Notes under the pieces: model-generated
Told to the model about the DNA's origin: nothing
Database searches by the model: none
Seen by the model: the letters and a program-made list of their open reading frames with translations, nothing else
Translations under genes and position numbers: made by a program
Shown: positions 8,512 through 19,131 of the stretch, piece after piece
Numbering within the stretch: position 1 is the first letter of the stretch
Layout of the letters: each line of letters begins with the position of its first letter
Assembly (NCBI GenBank): GCA_043814315.1
Contig: JBDRKE010000005.1
Location: forward strand, 1-64,000
DNA length: 64,000 bases
Source: JBDRKE01 sp043814315
GTDB lineage: Bacteria > Omnitrophota > Gorgyraeia > Gygaellales > Profunditerraquicolaceae
Direction: 5' to 3'

Positions 8512-9458
8512 TCCAGTGAACCCGTTAATCGAGAGATTGAATCTATTTTATTTTTCTCTAAATATTTCTTTATCCCTTCGATAATCTCAACTGACACCCG
8601 CGGATCGACAAAATTCGCCGTGCCGATGCTGACGGCCGCAGCACCCGCTATAAAGAACTCCAGGGCGCTTGAAATATCTATTATACCACCCATCCCGATA
8701 ATAGGGATTTTAATCTTCTGATAAGCCTCCCAGACCATCCTTACGGCTATGGGCCTTACCGCCGGGCCGCTTAACCCGCCTGCTCCGCTTGCCAGCTTAG
8801 GCCTTCTTTTGTAAGTATCTATACTCATGCCGGAAAGCGTATTAATCAATGACACGGCATCGCTACCTGCTGCTTCGGCTGCACCAGCAATTTCGGCAAT
8901 GTCCGTGACATTCGGAGAAAGCTTGGCGATTAGTGTTTTTTTGGTAACCTTGCGCACGGATTTTACCAAATCATAAGTCGCTTTTGGGTCTTGAGAAATT
9001 AATTTAGTCCGTAGTCTTTCGCTTTGCGCTTTTCCCTTTGCGCTTTGCGCTTTTATATTGGGGCACGAAATATTTAACTCTATGGCCGCGACTTCTCTTG
9101 TTTTATCTAACCGTTTAGCCAAATCCACAAATTCCTCCGGATCCTTTTCCGATGCAATACTAACAATGATCAAAGCGCCGATCTTGCCTAACGCAGGAAG
9201 CTTCTCTCGCAAAAAAACCTCTAATCCAGGGTTCTCTAAACCGATGGAGTTAAGCATGCCTGCCGGCGTCTCGCAGGTGCGCGGCAGGGGATTTCCTTTG
9301 CGCGGACTTAAGGTTATCGTCTTGGTAACAAGTGCGCCCAGTTGTTTCAGGTCCATAAAATCCTTAAACTCTTCGGCATAGCCAAAGGTGCCGGAAGCGA
9401 CCATCACCGGGTTTTTGAGCCTAAGCCCGCCTATTTGAACTGCCAGTTTACTGCGCAT
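8499..9458 (-). CDS. pyrD: Dihydroorotate dehydrogenase (class 1B), catalytic subunit
   Basis: PyrD oxidises dihydroorotate to orotate using FMN. The active-site cysteine of class 1B is Cys132 in ELNISCPNIK, and the FMN-binding LSGPAVRPIA and GMGGI motifs are present. Class 1B enzymes need the PyrK electron-transfer subunit, which is encoded about 1.7 kb upstream. Immediately after the active-site motif, residues 137-152 are encoded by a 7-base-period array (9014-9055), giving the low-complexity AQSAKGKAQSE insert. A change in unit number would shift the frame. Confidence 0.95.
   Translation of the reverse strand: MRSKLAVQIGGLRLKNPVMVASGTFGYAEEFKDFMDLKQLGALVTKTITLSPRKGNPLPRTCETPAGMLNSIGLENPGLEVFLREKLPALGKIGALIIVSIASEKDPEEFVDLAKRLDKTREVAAIELNISCPNIKAQSAKGKAQSERLRTKLISQDPKATYDLVKSVRKVTKKTLIAKLSPNVTDIAEIAGAAEAAGSDAVSLINTLSGMSIDTYKRRPKLASGAGGLSGPAVRPIAVRMVWEAYQKIKIPIIGMGGIIDISSALEFFIAGAAAVSIGTANFVDPRVSVEIIEGIKKYLEKNKIDSISRLTGSLECEI
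9014..9055. repeat. Heptanucleotide array inside pyrD
   Basis: Six consecutive 7-base units (GTCTTTC, GCTTTGC, GCTTTTC, CCTTTGC, GCTTTGC, GCTTTTA) lie in the pyrD reading frame just after the catalytic cysteine codon. The 42 bases equal 14 codons, so the frame is kept at the present copy number. Confidence 0.9.
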
Positions 9459-9459
9459 A

Positions 9460-9819
9460 TTATTTTCCCAGGAGCATCTTTAAAGAGACGAACAGCAGAA
9501 ATACTCCGAACATTTTTTTAAGCAGCGCATCCGATATGTTCTGTACCATGCTTGCCCCGATCAGGCCTCCGACCAAAAACCCTGCGCAAATAAAGGCGGC
9601 TACGGGCAGCTTCACGTTTCCTGACTGCCAATAACGCCAGGCCGCCAACAATCCGATGGGCGGAACCATGGCGGCTAAAGTCGTGCCCTGGGCCTGGTGT
9701 TGGCTAAATCCAAAGATATAAACTAAAAGCGGTATCAGAATCGAACCGCCGCCAATCCCGAACATCCCGCCACAAATACCCGCACCTAAGCCCAACAAAA
9801 TATAAAGTAGTTGATCCAT
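9460..9819 (-). CDS. TauE/SafE-family membrane protein, half-length
   Basis: This small membrane protein has about four hydrophobic segments and the TauE/SafE signature GAGICGGMFGIGGGSILIP near its N-terminus. The family exports sulfite, sulfonates or related anions. Full members have about 250 residues in two homologous halves; this one has 119, so it would need to dimerise. The ATG at 9819 is chosen because AGGAGG lies 4 bases before it. The frame stays open further upstream only through a heptanucleotide array, which is unlikely to be translated. The substrate cannot be inferred. Confidence 0.8.
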   Translation of the reverse strand: MDQLLYILLGLGAGICGGMFGIGGGSILIPLLVYIFGFSQHQAQGTTLAAMVPPIGLLAAWRYWQSGNVKLPVAAFICAGFLVGGLIGASMVQNISDALLKKMFGVFLLFVSLKMLLGK

Positions 9820-9838
9820 AGAACCTCCTGCGCAATTT

Positions 9839-9887
9839 CGTATTGCGTCCTGCGTATGGCGTATTACGCAATACGCTATACGCAATA
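9839..9887. repeat. Heptanucleotide array between GT2 and TauE/SafE genes
   Basis: Seven units of 7 bases (CGTATTG, CGTCCTG, CGTATGG, CGTATTA, CGCAATA, CGCTATA, CGCAATA) fill the intergenic gap. The first and last halves are reverse-complement-like, so the array can also fold into a hairpin. Confidence 0.9.
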
Positions 9888-9894
9888 CGATGAA

Positions 9895-11043
9895 CTAAAA
9901 ACTTGGCTCAATACAGAGTATCTTATACTTCCTAAAATCCTTTAAGCCCCCCTGAATAAAACTAAGATTCGTCAGATACTTCATCTTGCACCACATCCAG
10001 AATTTATTTCTCGGCTCCATGCTGAAGTTCCACTTGACATACTGATAGGCAAAGTACAACGTCAATAAAAACGATACGGCGGTAAAGATCTTTGTTCCTA
10101 TGCCTGAAAAAAAGAAGTTCAACGCCAGGCCGATCAACAAAAGCAGGCCAAAGAAGTGCATGAGATGAAAATTGCCCACGTAAATAAAACCCCTTAGAGG
10201 AAAAGGAAGCCAAAACGATGGACCCCTTTTTAGGAATTGCAATATAATTTCTAAGCCGCGCCTTTTGACGTATTTATCAATGAGGGGCAGATGCGCCTGG
10301 CCATAGGTGACCCAGACTTTTCGTAAGGCCTTAAGATCGGCCCTGTGCATGTGATCCACTTTGGCCTTGGGAGCAAAATAAAATTTAAAGCCGTGCCTGC
10401 GGCATTCGTAACTTAAATTCATATCTTCGCCTGTAGGCCTCTCCCAGAATTTCACCCCTATTTCTTCCATCACCTGCCTTCTGTAAGCCACATTGCAGGT
10501 TCCGAAAAAATACCCTTTATGTCCGCCGATATCGGACGGAAGAGGTTCTTTGGGGAATTCCGGATAATAGCCCTCCCGCATCCACCCATAGCGCGGAGAA
10601 ACCATATTAAACCGGAAATGCTGACACCAGGCCTCCACGAGATTATCGGGATCTACCTTTAATGTAAAAACTTCCCCTCCCACCGCGGCAATTTTTGGGT
10701 CACGTTCAAAATGCTTGAGCATTTCTTGAATCCATTCTTTATTGGGAGCGCAATCCGCATCCGTAAAGAATAAAAAGTCTCCCTTGACTACCTCCAACGC
10801 CTTGTTACGCGCAAAGCCAGGCGAGGGAGAATTGGAAATCTCTACCAGCTTGATAAAAGGATATTTTTTTTGCCAATCCTTTATGATGGCTATGGTCCTA
10901 TCGGTAGAGCCTCCATCTGCAATGACCCACTCCCAGCAATCTCGCGGATAATCCACATTGAGCAGGTACTCAAATGTCTTTTCGATAGTACGCTCAAAAT
11001 TCTTAACCGGAATGACGATAGAGACAAAAGGCGTTTTAGTCAT
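9895..11043 (-). CDS. Family 2 glycosyltransferase with membrane anchor
   Basis: This enzyme is predicted to move a sugar from a nucleotide-sugar donor onto a cell-surface acceptor. The N-terminal 230 residues are a GT-A domain opening with VSIVIPVKN. The metal-binding DADC (in FFTDADCAP) and the acceptor-site GED of ERPTGEDMN are present. Two hydrophobic segments near residues 275-330 anchor it to the inner membrane. The ATG at 11043 is chosen because AGGAGG lies 7 bases upstream; an upstream TTG in frame overlaps that site. The acceptor is unknown. Confidence 0.85.
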   Translation of the reverse strand: MTKTPFVSIVIPVKNFERTIEKTFEYLLNVDYPRDCWEWVIADGGSTDRTIAIIKDWQKKYPFIKLVEISNSPSPGFARNKALEVVKGDFLFFTDADCAPNKEWIQEMLKHFERDPKIAAVGGEVFTLKVDPDNLVEAWCQHFRFNMVSPRYGWMREGYYPEFPKEPLPSDIGGHKGYFFGTCNVAYRRQVMEEIGVKFWERPTGEDMNLSYECRRHGFKFYFAPKAKVDHMHRADLKALRKVWVTYGQAHLPLIDKYVKRRGLEIILQFLKRGPSFWLPFPLRGFIYVGNFHLMHFFGLLLLIGLALNFFFSGIGTKIFTAVSFLLTLYFAYQYVKWNFSMEPRNKFWMWCKMKYLTNLSFIQGGLKDFRKYKILCIEPSF

Positions 11044-11138
11044 TAAAGCCCTCCTCAATTCAATTTTCTATAACTCTACTGATCGGAAAATTGATCCTAA
11101 GCATCCAGCTATTTCCTGTCGGATGCGAAGGATCTTCA

Positions 11139-12005
11139 TCATTCCCATACTATTTCATCCGCACGAAATACAGGCCCTTCTTTACAGACCCGTTTATACT
11201 CAAAATCGCTTTTTGCCTTTGGTTTTTTGCCTTTGGCTTTTACCACGCATCCCAGGCAGGCGCCGATACCGCAGGCCATGTGCTCTTCCAAAGAAACCTG
11301 CGCAGGAATATGGTATTGAGCAGAAATCAACGCAATTTCTTTTAGCATGGGGCGGGGCCCGCAAGCATAAATGGTGCATGGTGCCTGCCTTGCCGGCAGG
11401 CAGGCATGGTGCATGGTGCATAGTAAAAGCTTGAGTAAGCCAGAAACGCGACCCTTAAATCCCTTGCTCCCGTCATCGGTTGCTATCTTTACTTCACAGC
11501 CCAATTTTTTAAATTCTTTTTCACAGAGAACCTGTTTTTTTGTTTTAGCGCCAATAAAAACGAGATTTTGGATTTTGGATTTTGCCTGCCTGCCGGACAG
11601 GCAGGGATTTTGGATTTCCCTTAATTTTTCTGCAAGGAAAACTAAGGGCGCTACTCCCATGCCTCCCGCTACTAAAATAGACGGTGAATGGGGAATGGGG
11701 GTTGGTGGATGGCCAAATCCATTCCCCAGCGGCCCAATGACATCTAAATATTCACCTGCTTTTTTCCGCGAAAAAGCTTGCGTCCCTTTGCCCAAGACTT
11801 CATAAATAATCTCTACTGTTTTACCTCTAACGCGGTGAATGCTGAATGGCCTGCGTAAAAGCGGCTCAAAGGCATCCGTTAACCTGATATTCACAAATTG
11901 GCCTGGAAGGGCCTTTAAAGCGATCCTGGGCGCTTCCATGGCACAATGGAAAAAGCTATCTTTATCCCTCTTATTATAAAGTACTTTTGCTTTTATTTGA
12001 AACAT
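11139..12005 (-). CDS. pyrK: Dihydroorotate dehydrogenase electron-transfer subunit
   Basis: PyrK passes electrons from PyrD to NAD+ through FAD and a 2Fe-2S cluster. The FAD-binding RRPFSIHR, the NAD-binding AGGMGVAPLVFLAEKL and the cysteine cluster CGIGACLGC plus a later VC are all present. At 288 residues it is longer than the usual 250-265. Two inserts account for this, one after IQN (CLSGRQAKSKIQN) and one before CTIYACGP (CLPARQAP). Both are encoded by 7-base arrays carrying a 21-bp palindrome, so the frame is kept. A 14-base-period array also lies near the C-terminus. It overlaps the methyltransferase gene upstream by 32 bases. Confidence 0.93.
   Translation of the reverse strand: MFQIKAKVLYNKRDKDSFFHCAMEAPRIALKALPGQFVNIRLTDAFEPLLRRPFSIHRVRGKTVEIIYEVLGKGTQAFSRKKAGEYLDVIGPLGNGFGHPPTPIPHSPSILVAGGMGVAPLVFLAEKLREIQNPCLSGRQAKSKIQNLVFIGAKTKKQVLCEKEFKKLGCEVKIATDDGSKGFKGRVSGLLKLLLCTMHHACLPARQAPCTIYACGPRPMLKEIALISAQYHIPAQVSLEEHMACGIGACLGCVVKAKGKKPKAKSDFEYKRVCKEGPVFRADEIVWE
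11210..11243. repeat. 14-base (2 x 7) repeat inside pyrK
   Basis: GCCTTTGG recurs at a 14-base spacing with T-rich flanks in the 3' part of pyrK. It encodes the alternating Lys/Ala/Gly stretch KAKGKKPKAK. Confidence 0.7.
11371..11425. repeat. Heptamer array split by a 21-bp palindrome, inside pyrK
   Basis: Two ATGGTGC units (11371-11384) are followed by a 21-bp insert, CTGCCTTGCCGGCAGGCAGGC, given here only as a palindrome at 11385-11405. Two more ATGGTGC units and ATAG follow. The insert equals three heptamers and seven codons, so neither the 7-base phase nor the reading frame is disturbed. Confidence 0.9.
11564..11619. repeat. Second heptamer array split by a 21-bp palindrome, inside pyrK
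   Basis: Three GATTTTG units (11564-11584) precede a 21-bp palindrome (11585-11605, arms CCTGCCTG and CAGGCAGG). GATTTTG and GATTTCC follow. Insert length and phase match those of the array at 11371-11425, although the heptamer sequence differs. Confidence 0.9.
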
Positions 12006-12693
12006 ATTTCTTAAGCCTCTTTGTTCTCTCGCTTAAATAAATTAACAGAACAATAAAAAATAAAATTATGATCAATATGGCGATGGCTTCCCGAAGATAA
12101 ACTCTTGTTCCTTCAACCCTAATGTCTTCCCACGACTCCACGAATAAAGCAGTCAATAAAACGGCTGATATAGAACCTGCTTCTTTCTTGATCCAGGATA
12201 ATTTTAAAGGCAGATATTCGCTGATGTCTTTCTGTAACAACGCCGCCGGCGATGGCAGCAAGCGGGGAACTCGTTGCTGGTAACGGGGGTATTCTTCAGG
12301 AAACAAGGCCCTTAACTTTTTTTCCTCTTCAAATATCAGGAGTAGGTAGCGCACAATAAAAACCAATAAGAAAATACCCGCGGCCCAGCCGTTAAACAGC
12401 ATGAGCACAATGCCTAATCCGATAAAAAGAATCCCTAGATACATAGGGTTACGCACTAAAGCATAGGGCCCTTCCTGAATCAGAAAATTTCCGTTTCCGG
12501 AATGTTGCGATTTAAATCCGCGGCCAGAAGCCCGGAAAATCTGCCCCAGCAAAATAAAAGAGAGGCCCAATATCTCCATGATTTCGTCAGAGAAGCCGCC
12601 AGAAGGCTTGCGGAAAAAAAGTTTGGGGAAAAACGCAATCAATGCCACACCAAAGAACATTATAAATCCGTTGATTTTAAGGCGCCTTTTCAT
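11974..12693 (-). CDS. Isoprenylcysteine carboxyl methyltransferase-family membrane protein
   Basis: The protein has 239 residues and about five hydrophobic segments. It carries the family signature GPYALVRNPMYLG near residue 73 and the C-terminal EEEKKLRALFPEEYPRYQQ that binds S-adenosylmethionine in ICMT/PEMT-like enzymes. Such bacterial proteins methylate lipids or unknown small substrates. After the core, at about residue 150, a further C-terminal segment ends in a membrane helix and a basic tail. It overlaps pyrK by 32 bases and follows mutM by 3 bases. Confidence 0.8.
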   Translation of the reverse strand: MKRRLKINGFIMFFGVALIAFFPKLFFRKPSGGFSDEIMEILGLSFILLGQIFRASGRGFKSQHSGNGNFLIQEGPYALVRNPMYLGILFIGLGIVLMLFNGWAAGIFLLVFIVRYLLLIFEEEKKLRALFPEEYPRYQQRVPRLLPSPAALLQKDISEYLPLKLSWIKKEAGSISAVLLTALFVESWEDIRVEGTRVYLREAIAILIIILFFIVLLIYLSERTKRLKKYVSNKSKSTL

Positions 12694-12696
12694 GTC

Positions 12697-13497
12697 TTAT
12701 TTTTGGCAGTGGGGGCAAAAGTATGTCCCCCGGCCCCCCAAAGAAATCCTTTTGATGGAAGTCCTGCAAGCAAAACAGGACTCTCCTTCCCTATTATAAA
12801 CCTTGTGATGCTTGACGTAATCCCCCTGTTTGCCACTCAATTGCACATATTGGTCTACGGAGGAACCTTTGTACCTTATAGCCTCTTTTAAGGTTTTGAT
12901 TGTCTCTTCAAACAGCCGTTCTTTTTCTTTATCCGAAAGGCTCGCGCTGGGTCTAGCCGGATGGATCCCGGCCCTAAACAGCACCTCGGCCGCATAAAGA
13001 TTGCCCACCCCTGAAATAAATGTCTGGTCCATCAGCAGGGGCTTGATCCTGGTTTTCTTAGAAGCCAGCATCTCCTTGAATTGTGTAGAGGTTAAATCAA
13101 ACGGCTCCGGGCCCAGCTCTTTAACGAACCTTAACGACTGCCAATCGTCAATAAGCCGCAATTCTCCCAATAATCTCCTGTCCATAAAATCCAGCGTGTT
13201 GCCATCGGATAGTTTGAAGCTAACCCTGCTCTTTTGGGCCGTGCCCGGATAAATCAACTGGCCGGTCATCTTAAGATGCACGGATAAGGACTCACCCGAC
13301 GATAATTCTAAAATCAGCAGCTTGCCCTTTCTTAAAATATTCCTGATAGAAGTATTTTTCAGCCCTCTGATAAAATCTTCTTTTTTAGGCTGCTTGATCA
13401 CGTAAGGGTTGCTGACCAGGACCCCGGTTATCTTTTTGCCCAAGACCGCTTTTTCTAATTCCCTCTTTATGGTTTCCACTTCTGGTAGCTCCGGCAT
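12697..13497 (-). CDS. mutM: Formamidopyrimidine-DNA glycosylase
   Basis: MutM (Fpg) removes 8-oxoguanine and ring-opened purines from DNA. The catalytic N-terminus PELPEVETIKREL is intact after Met removal (Pro1, Glu2, Glu5). The catalytic-hairpin lysine is in HLKMTGQL. The helix-two-turn-helix is followed by a C-terminal zinc finger with four cysteines (CFAC near residue 243, CPHC near the end). Length 266 is typical. It sits 4 bases after the YjbQ-type gene. The same run of genes also encodes endonuclease Q, another base-damage enzyme. Confidence 0.97.
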   Translation of the reverse strand: MPELPEVETIKRELEKAVLGKKITGVLVSNPYVIKQPKKEDFIRGLKNTSIRNILRKGKLLILELSSGESLSVHLKMTGQLIYPGTAQKSRVSFKLSDGNTLDFMDRRLLGELRLIDDWQSLRFVKELGPEPFDLTSTQFKEMLASKKTRIKPLLMDQTFISGVGNLYAAEVLFRAGIHPARPSASLSDKEKERLFEETIKTLKEAIRYKGSSVDQYVQLSGKQGDYVKHHKVYNREGESCFACRTSIKRISLGGRGTYFCPHCQK

Positions 13498-13501
13498 ATC
13501 C

Positions 13502-13894
13502 TCACTCCATTATCTTAATCCATATTTCCCGGCTGCGCGGGCCGTCGCTCTCGCAAAAATATATCCCCTGCCAGGTCCCTAATGCCAATTGGCCGCTTTC
13601 CACAAAAATTGTTAATGATGAACCAAATAAAGAAGACTTAATGTGGCTGTCGGCATTGCCTTCTGCGTGGGCGTACCCGGCGTTTTCAGGGATGAGTTTA
13701 TTCAAGGTGTGGACAATATCCCTTCTTACCGACGCATCCGCATTCTCATTGACGGTTAAGCCTGCGGTCGTATGAGGACAAAACACAAAGCATGCGCCAT
13801 CCTTGACCTTGCTTTTGGATACGGCCGCCTGCACCCTATCCGTTATATCTATCAAATCAACACGGCTATTTGTCCTTAGGCCTATCTTTTCCAT
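13502..13894 (-). CDS. YjbQ / UPF0047 family protein
   Basis: This 130-residue single-domain protein has the family signature FCPHTTAGLTVNENAD and the later LGTWQGIYFCESDGPRSRE. UPF0047 proteins have weak thiamine-phosphate synthase activity and their true role is unsettled. It lies 18 bases after carB and 4 bases before mutM. Confidence 0.88.
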   Translation of the reverse strand: MEKIGLRTNSRVDLIDITDRVQAAVSKSKVKDGACFVFCPHTTAGLTVNENADASVRRDIVHTLNKLIPENAGYAHAEGNADSHIKSSLFGSSLTIFVESGQLALGTWQGIYFCESDGPRSREIWIKIME

Positions 13895-13912
13895 ATTTTT
13901 TCTGAGTTATTT

Positions 13913-17153
<3,241 letters not shown>

Positions 17154-17161
<8 letters not shown>

Positions 17162-18254
17162 ATCTATCCATTAAATCCGTAAACTTTTCAAACAAATATC
17201 CTGCGTCATGGGGCCCGGGGCCTGCCTCAGGATGATACTGGATGCTGAATAATCTTAACTTTTTATTTTCCAGGCCCTCGGCCGTGTTATCGTAAAGGTT
17301 GAGGTGCGTTAAAACCGCTCCCTTACGTGGTATGGTTTTTATGTCCACGCAAAACCCGTGGTTCTGCGCCGTAATAGCGACCTTGCCCGTCTTGAGATCC
17401 TTGACCGGGTGATTGCCGCCGTGGTGGCCGAATTTCAATTTGTAGGTCCTCCCTCCCAAAGCAAGGCCTAACATCTGGTGCCCCAGGCAAATCCCGAAGA
17501 TAGGGACCCTGCCTATCAACTCCCGCGTGGTCTGTATGACATAGGGTACGGCTGCCGGGTCGCCGGGGCCGTTGGACAACAAGACTCCGTCGGGTTTCAG
17601 CCTAAGGATCTGCTCAGGCCCGGTTGTTGCCGGCACCACATGGATCTTGCATCCTGCCCGCGCAAGATTCCGTAATATATTAAACTTCACTCCGCAGTCC
17701 AAAACCACAACCTTATACCTGGCTTTAGGTTTCTGCCTGGCAAGCTTATTCTTCCACTCGTAAGGTTCCTGGCAGGTCACTTCCTTGACGAGGTCCACGC
17801 CTACTAAGCGTGGGGCTAGCCGCAACTTCTCCATCAGGCTCTGCCTGTCAAAATCTTTTGTGGAGATAACAGCCTGCATGGCTCCCTGTAAGCGTAAATG
17901 CCGTGTCAAGGCCCGCGTATCAATCCCCTGGATCCCAACGATACCATGCTTCTTCAAATACTCATCAAGGTTCATCGTAGAGCGCCAGTTAGAGCGTAAG
18001 ACACTTAGCTCCTTGACAATGAAACCCTCAAGCCACGGCCCGCAGGATTCTACATCCTCTTCATTGACCCCGTAATTGCCGATAAGAGGATATGTCATGG
18101 TAACCATCTGCCTCTTATATGAAGGGTCGGTGATGATCTCCTGGTAACCGGTCATAGAGGTATTGAAGACTGCCTCTGCGAAGACTTCTCCTTCTGCTGC
18201 GAAACTCTCTCCTTCAAAGACCGTTGCGTCTTCTAAAAGTAATATGGCCTTCAT
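17154..18254 (-). CDS. carA: Carbamoyl phosphate synthase, small (glutaminase) subunit
   Basis: CarA hydrolyses glutamine and channels ammonia to CarB. The class I amidotransferase nucleophile is Cys256 in PIFGICLGHQM, and the His/Glu pair is in QYHPEAGPGPHD near the C-terminus. The N-terminal domain contains the conserved NTSMTGYQEIITDPSY. Length 366 is typical. The ATG overlaps the stop of the upstream TIGR00725 gene by 4 bases (ATGA) and its own end overlaps carB by 8 bases, giving a tightly coupled three-gene unit. Confidence 0.97.
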
Positions 18255-18703
18255 GTCATCAACTCTTTTACCTTAGAAACTGCCTCATCCACGCCATTGA
18301 CTTTAATGACACCCGGAATATCCCAGGAGTTAAGGCTTATCACCGGTATGCCAAATTGCAGGCAATAGGCTATTTCTGAAAGGGTTCCTGCCTCACCGGG
18401 GAGCGCTACCACCACATCCGCGCTTTTTACCACCAGCACATTCCTGGCTAACCCAATTCCAGTAGGTATCACTATATCCATATAAGGATTAGCGTCATTT
18501 TTATCATAACTTGGTATAATTCCAATAGTTATGCCATTACCAGCCTTAAATCCTTTGCAAACCGCCTCCATTGCTCCACTCAAACCGCCAGAAACTAATA
18601 TGTCAACCACTTTTGACAGTTTTTTGCCTAAGTTTAGGGATAATTCCTCCACTTCATTATTACACCTATGCCCACCTATGACACTCACAACCTTTTTTCT
18701 CAT
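18251..18703 (-). CDS. TIGR00725 / LOG-like Rossmann-fold protein
   Basis: The protein has 150 residues with a glycine-rich loop SGGLSGAMEAVCKG and the motif PGEAGTLSEIAYCLQFGIP. These correspond to the nucleotide-binding and catalytic parts of the LOG (lonely guy) and DprA-like Rossmann families. LOG enzymes cleave nucleoside monophosphates at the ribose. The motif here is PGEAGT rather than the LOG PGGxGT, typical of the TIGR00725 subgroup, whose function is unproven. It is coupled to carA by ATGA, which suggests a nucleotide-related role. Confidence 0.8.
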   Translation of the reverse strand: MRKKVVSVIGGHRCNNEVEELSLNLGKKLSKVVDILVSGGLSGAMEAVCKGFKAGNGITIGIIPSYDKNDANPYMDIVIPTGIGLARNVLVVKSADVVVALPGEAGTLSEIAYCLQFGIPVISLNSWDIPGVIKVNGVDEAVSKVKELMT

Positions 18704-18757
18704 TCCTCACCCTTTTGGTTCGATTTTATGCTATTCAGCACCTTACTGATATTTTAC

Positions 18758-18830
18758 CTCCTCGCATTCAACTTATAAGATGCTTATTGCTCGGAGCGAT
18801 TTTCTGACTTCCTATTTTCAGGGAAAATCG
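18758..18830 (-). repeat. Two-stem dispersed element at the tRNA-Arg 3' end
   Basis: On the minus strand, directly after the tRNA discriminator base, CGATTTTC pairs with GAAAATCG (18797-18804 with 18823-18830). Next comes CTCC-GA-GC, which pairs with GC-GA-GGAG (18758-18765 with 18889-equivalent arm at 18789-18796). The GA steps face each other. The outer arm ends just upstream of the TIGR00725 gene. Confidence 0.7.
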
Positions 18831-18902
18831 TGCGCCTGGACAGAATCGAACTGTCACACATGGCTCCGGAGGCCATTGCCCTATCCATTGGGCCACAGGC
18901 GC
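18831..18902 (-). tRNA. tRNA-Arg (anticodon CCG)
   Basis: Minus-strand cloverleaf with acceptor GCGCCTG/CAGGCGC, anticodon stem ATGGC/GCCAT around CTCCGGA (anticodon CCG) and T-arm GACAG TTCGATT CTGTC. The discriminator is A and CCA is not encoded. Its 5' 13 bases are copied in the tandem repeats lying upstream of it (18890-19050), and a two-stem element abuts its 3' end. Confidence 0.95.
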
Positions 18903-19050
18903 AATAATAACAGGTTTTGTACCCTACGCCTGTGGACCATGCACCAAGGATTTTGGTGCTGGGCTACAGGCGCAATAATAACAGGTTTTTTACCCTACGC
19001 CTGTAGACCATGCACCAGGGATTTTGGTGCTGGGCCACAGGCGCATTGAA
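18890..19050 (-). repeat. 71-bp tandem repeat copying the tRNA-Arg 5' end
   Basis: Two full units (18890-18960 and 18961-19031) and a third start (19032-19050) each begin with the complement of the tRNA-Arg 5' end. In unit 1 CCACAGGCG (18893-18901) pairs perfectly with CGCCTGTGG (18927-18935). In unit 2 the arms are CTACAGGCG (18964-18972) and CGCCTGTAG (18998-19006), a compensatory change. Each unit also has an inner hairpin with arms GCACCA/TGGTGC. A further CAGGCGCATTGAA lies at about 19110. Confidence 0.9.
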
Positions 19051-19131
19051 CCCAAATGTCTTCGCCGTGTCCACTGCGAATAGATTTACGGCAGTAAATC
19101 TGCAGGGGGCAGGCGCATTGAATTCAAAATA
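19051..19131. other. Remainder of EndoQ-tRNA-Arg gap
   Basis: No gene is seen. It contains a perfect hairpin AGATTTAC/GTAAATCT with a 4-base loop near 19082-19101 and one more copy of CAGGCGCATTGAA, the start of the 71-bp unit. Confidence 0.5.

Noticed and set aside
9820..9885. Upstream start for the TauE/SafE gene
   Set aside because: It would translate a heptamer array; a perfect SD precedes the ATG at 9819.
18890..19031. Tandem repeats considered as a CRISPR array
   Set aside because: Units are contiguous 71-bp copies without variable spacers, and no cas gene is near.
18780..19049. Open frame through the tandem repeats on the plus strand
   Set aside because: It exists only because the repeat lacks stops in one frame; it crosses a tRNA gene and has no SD.
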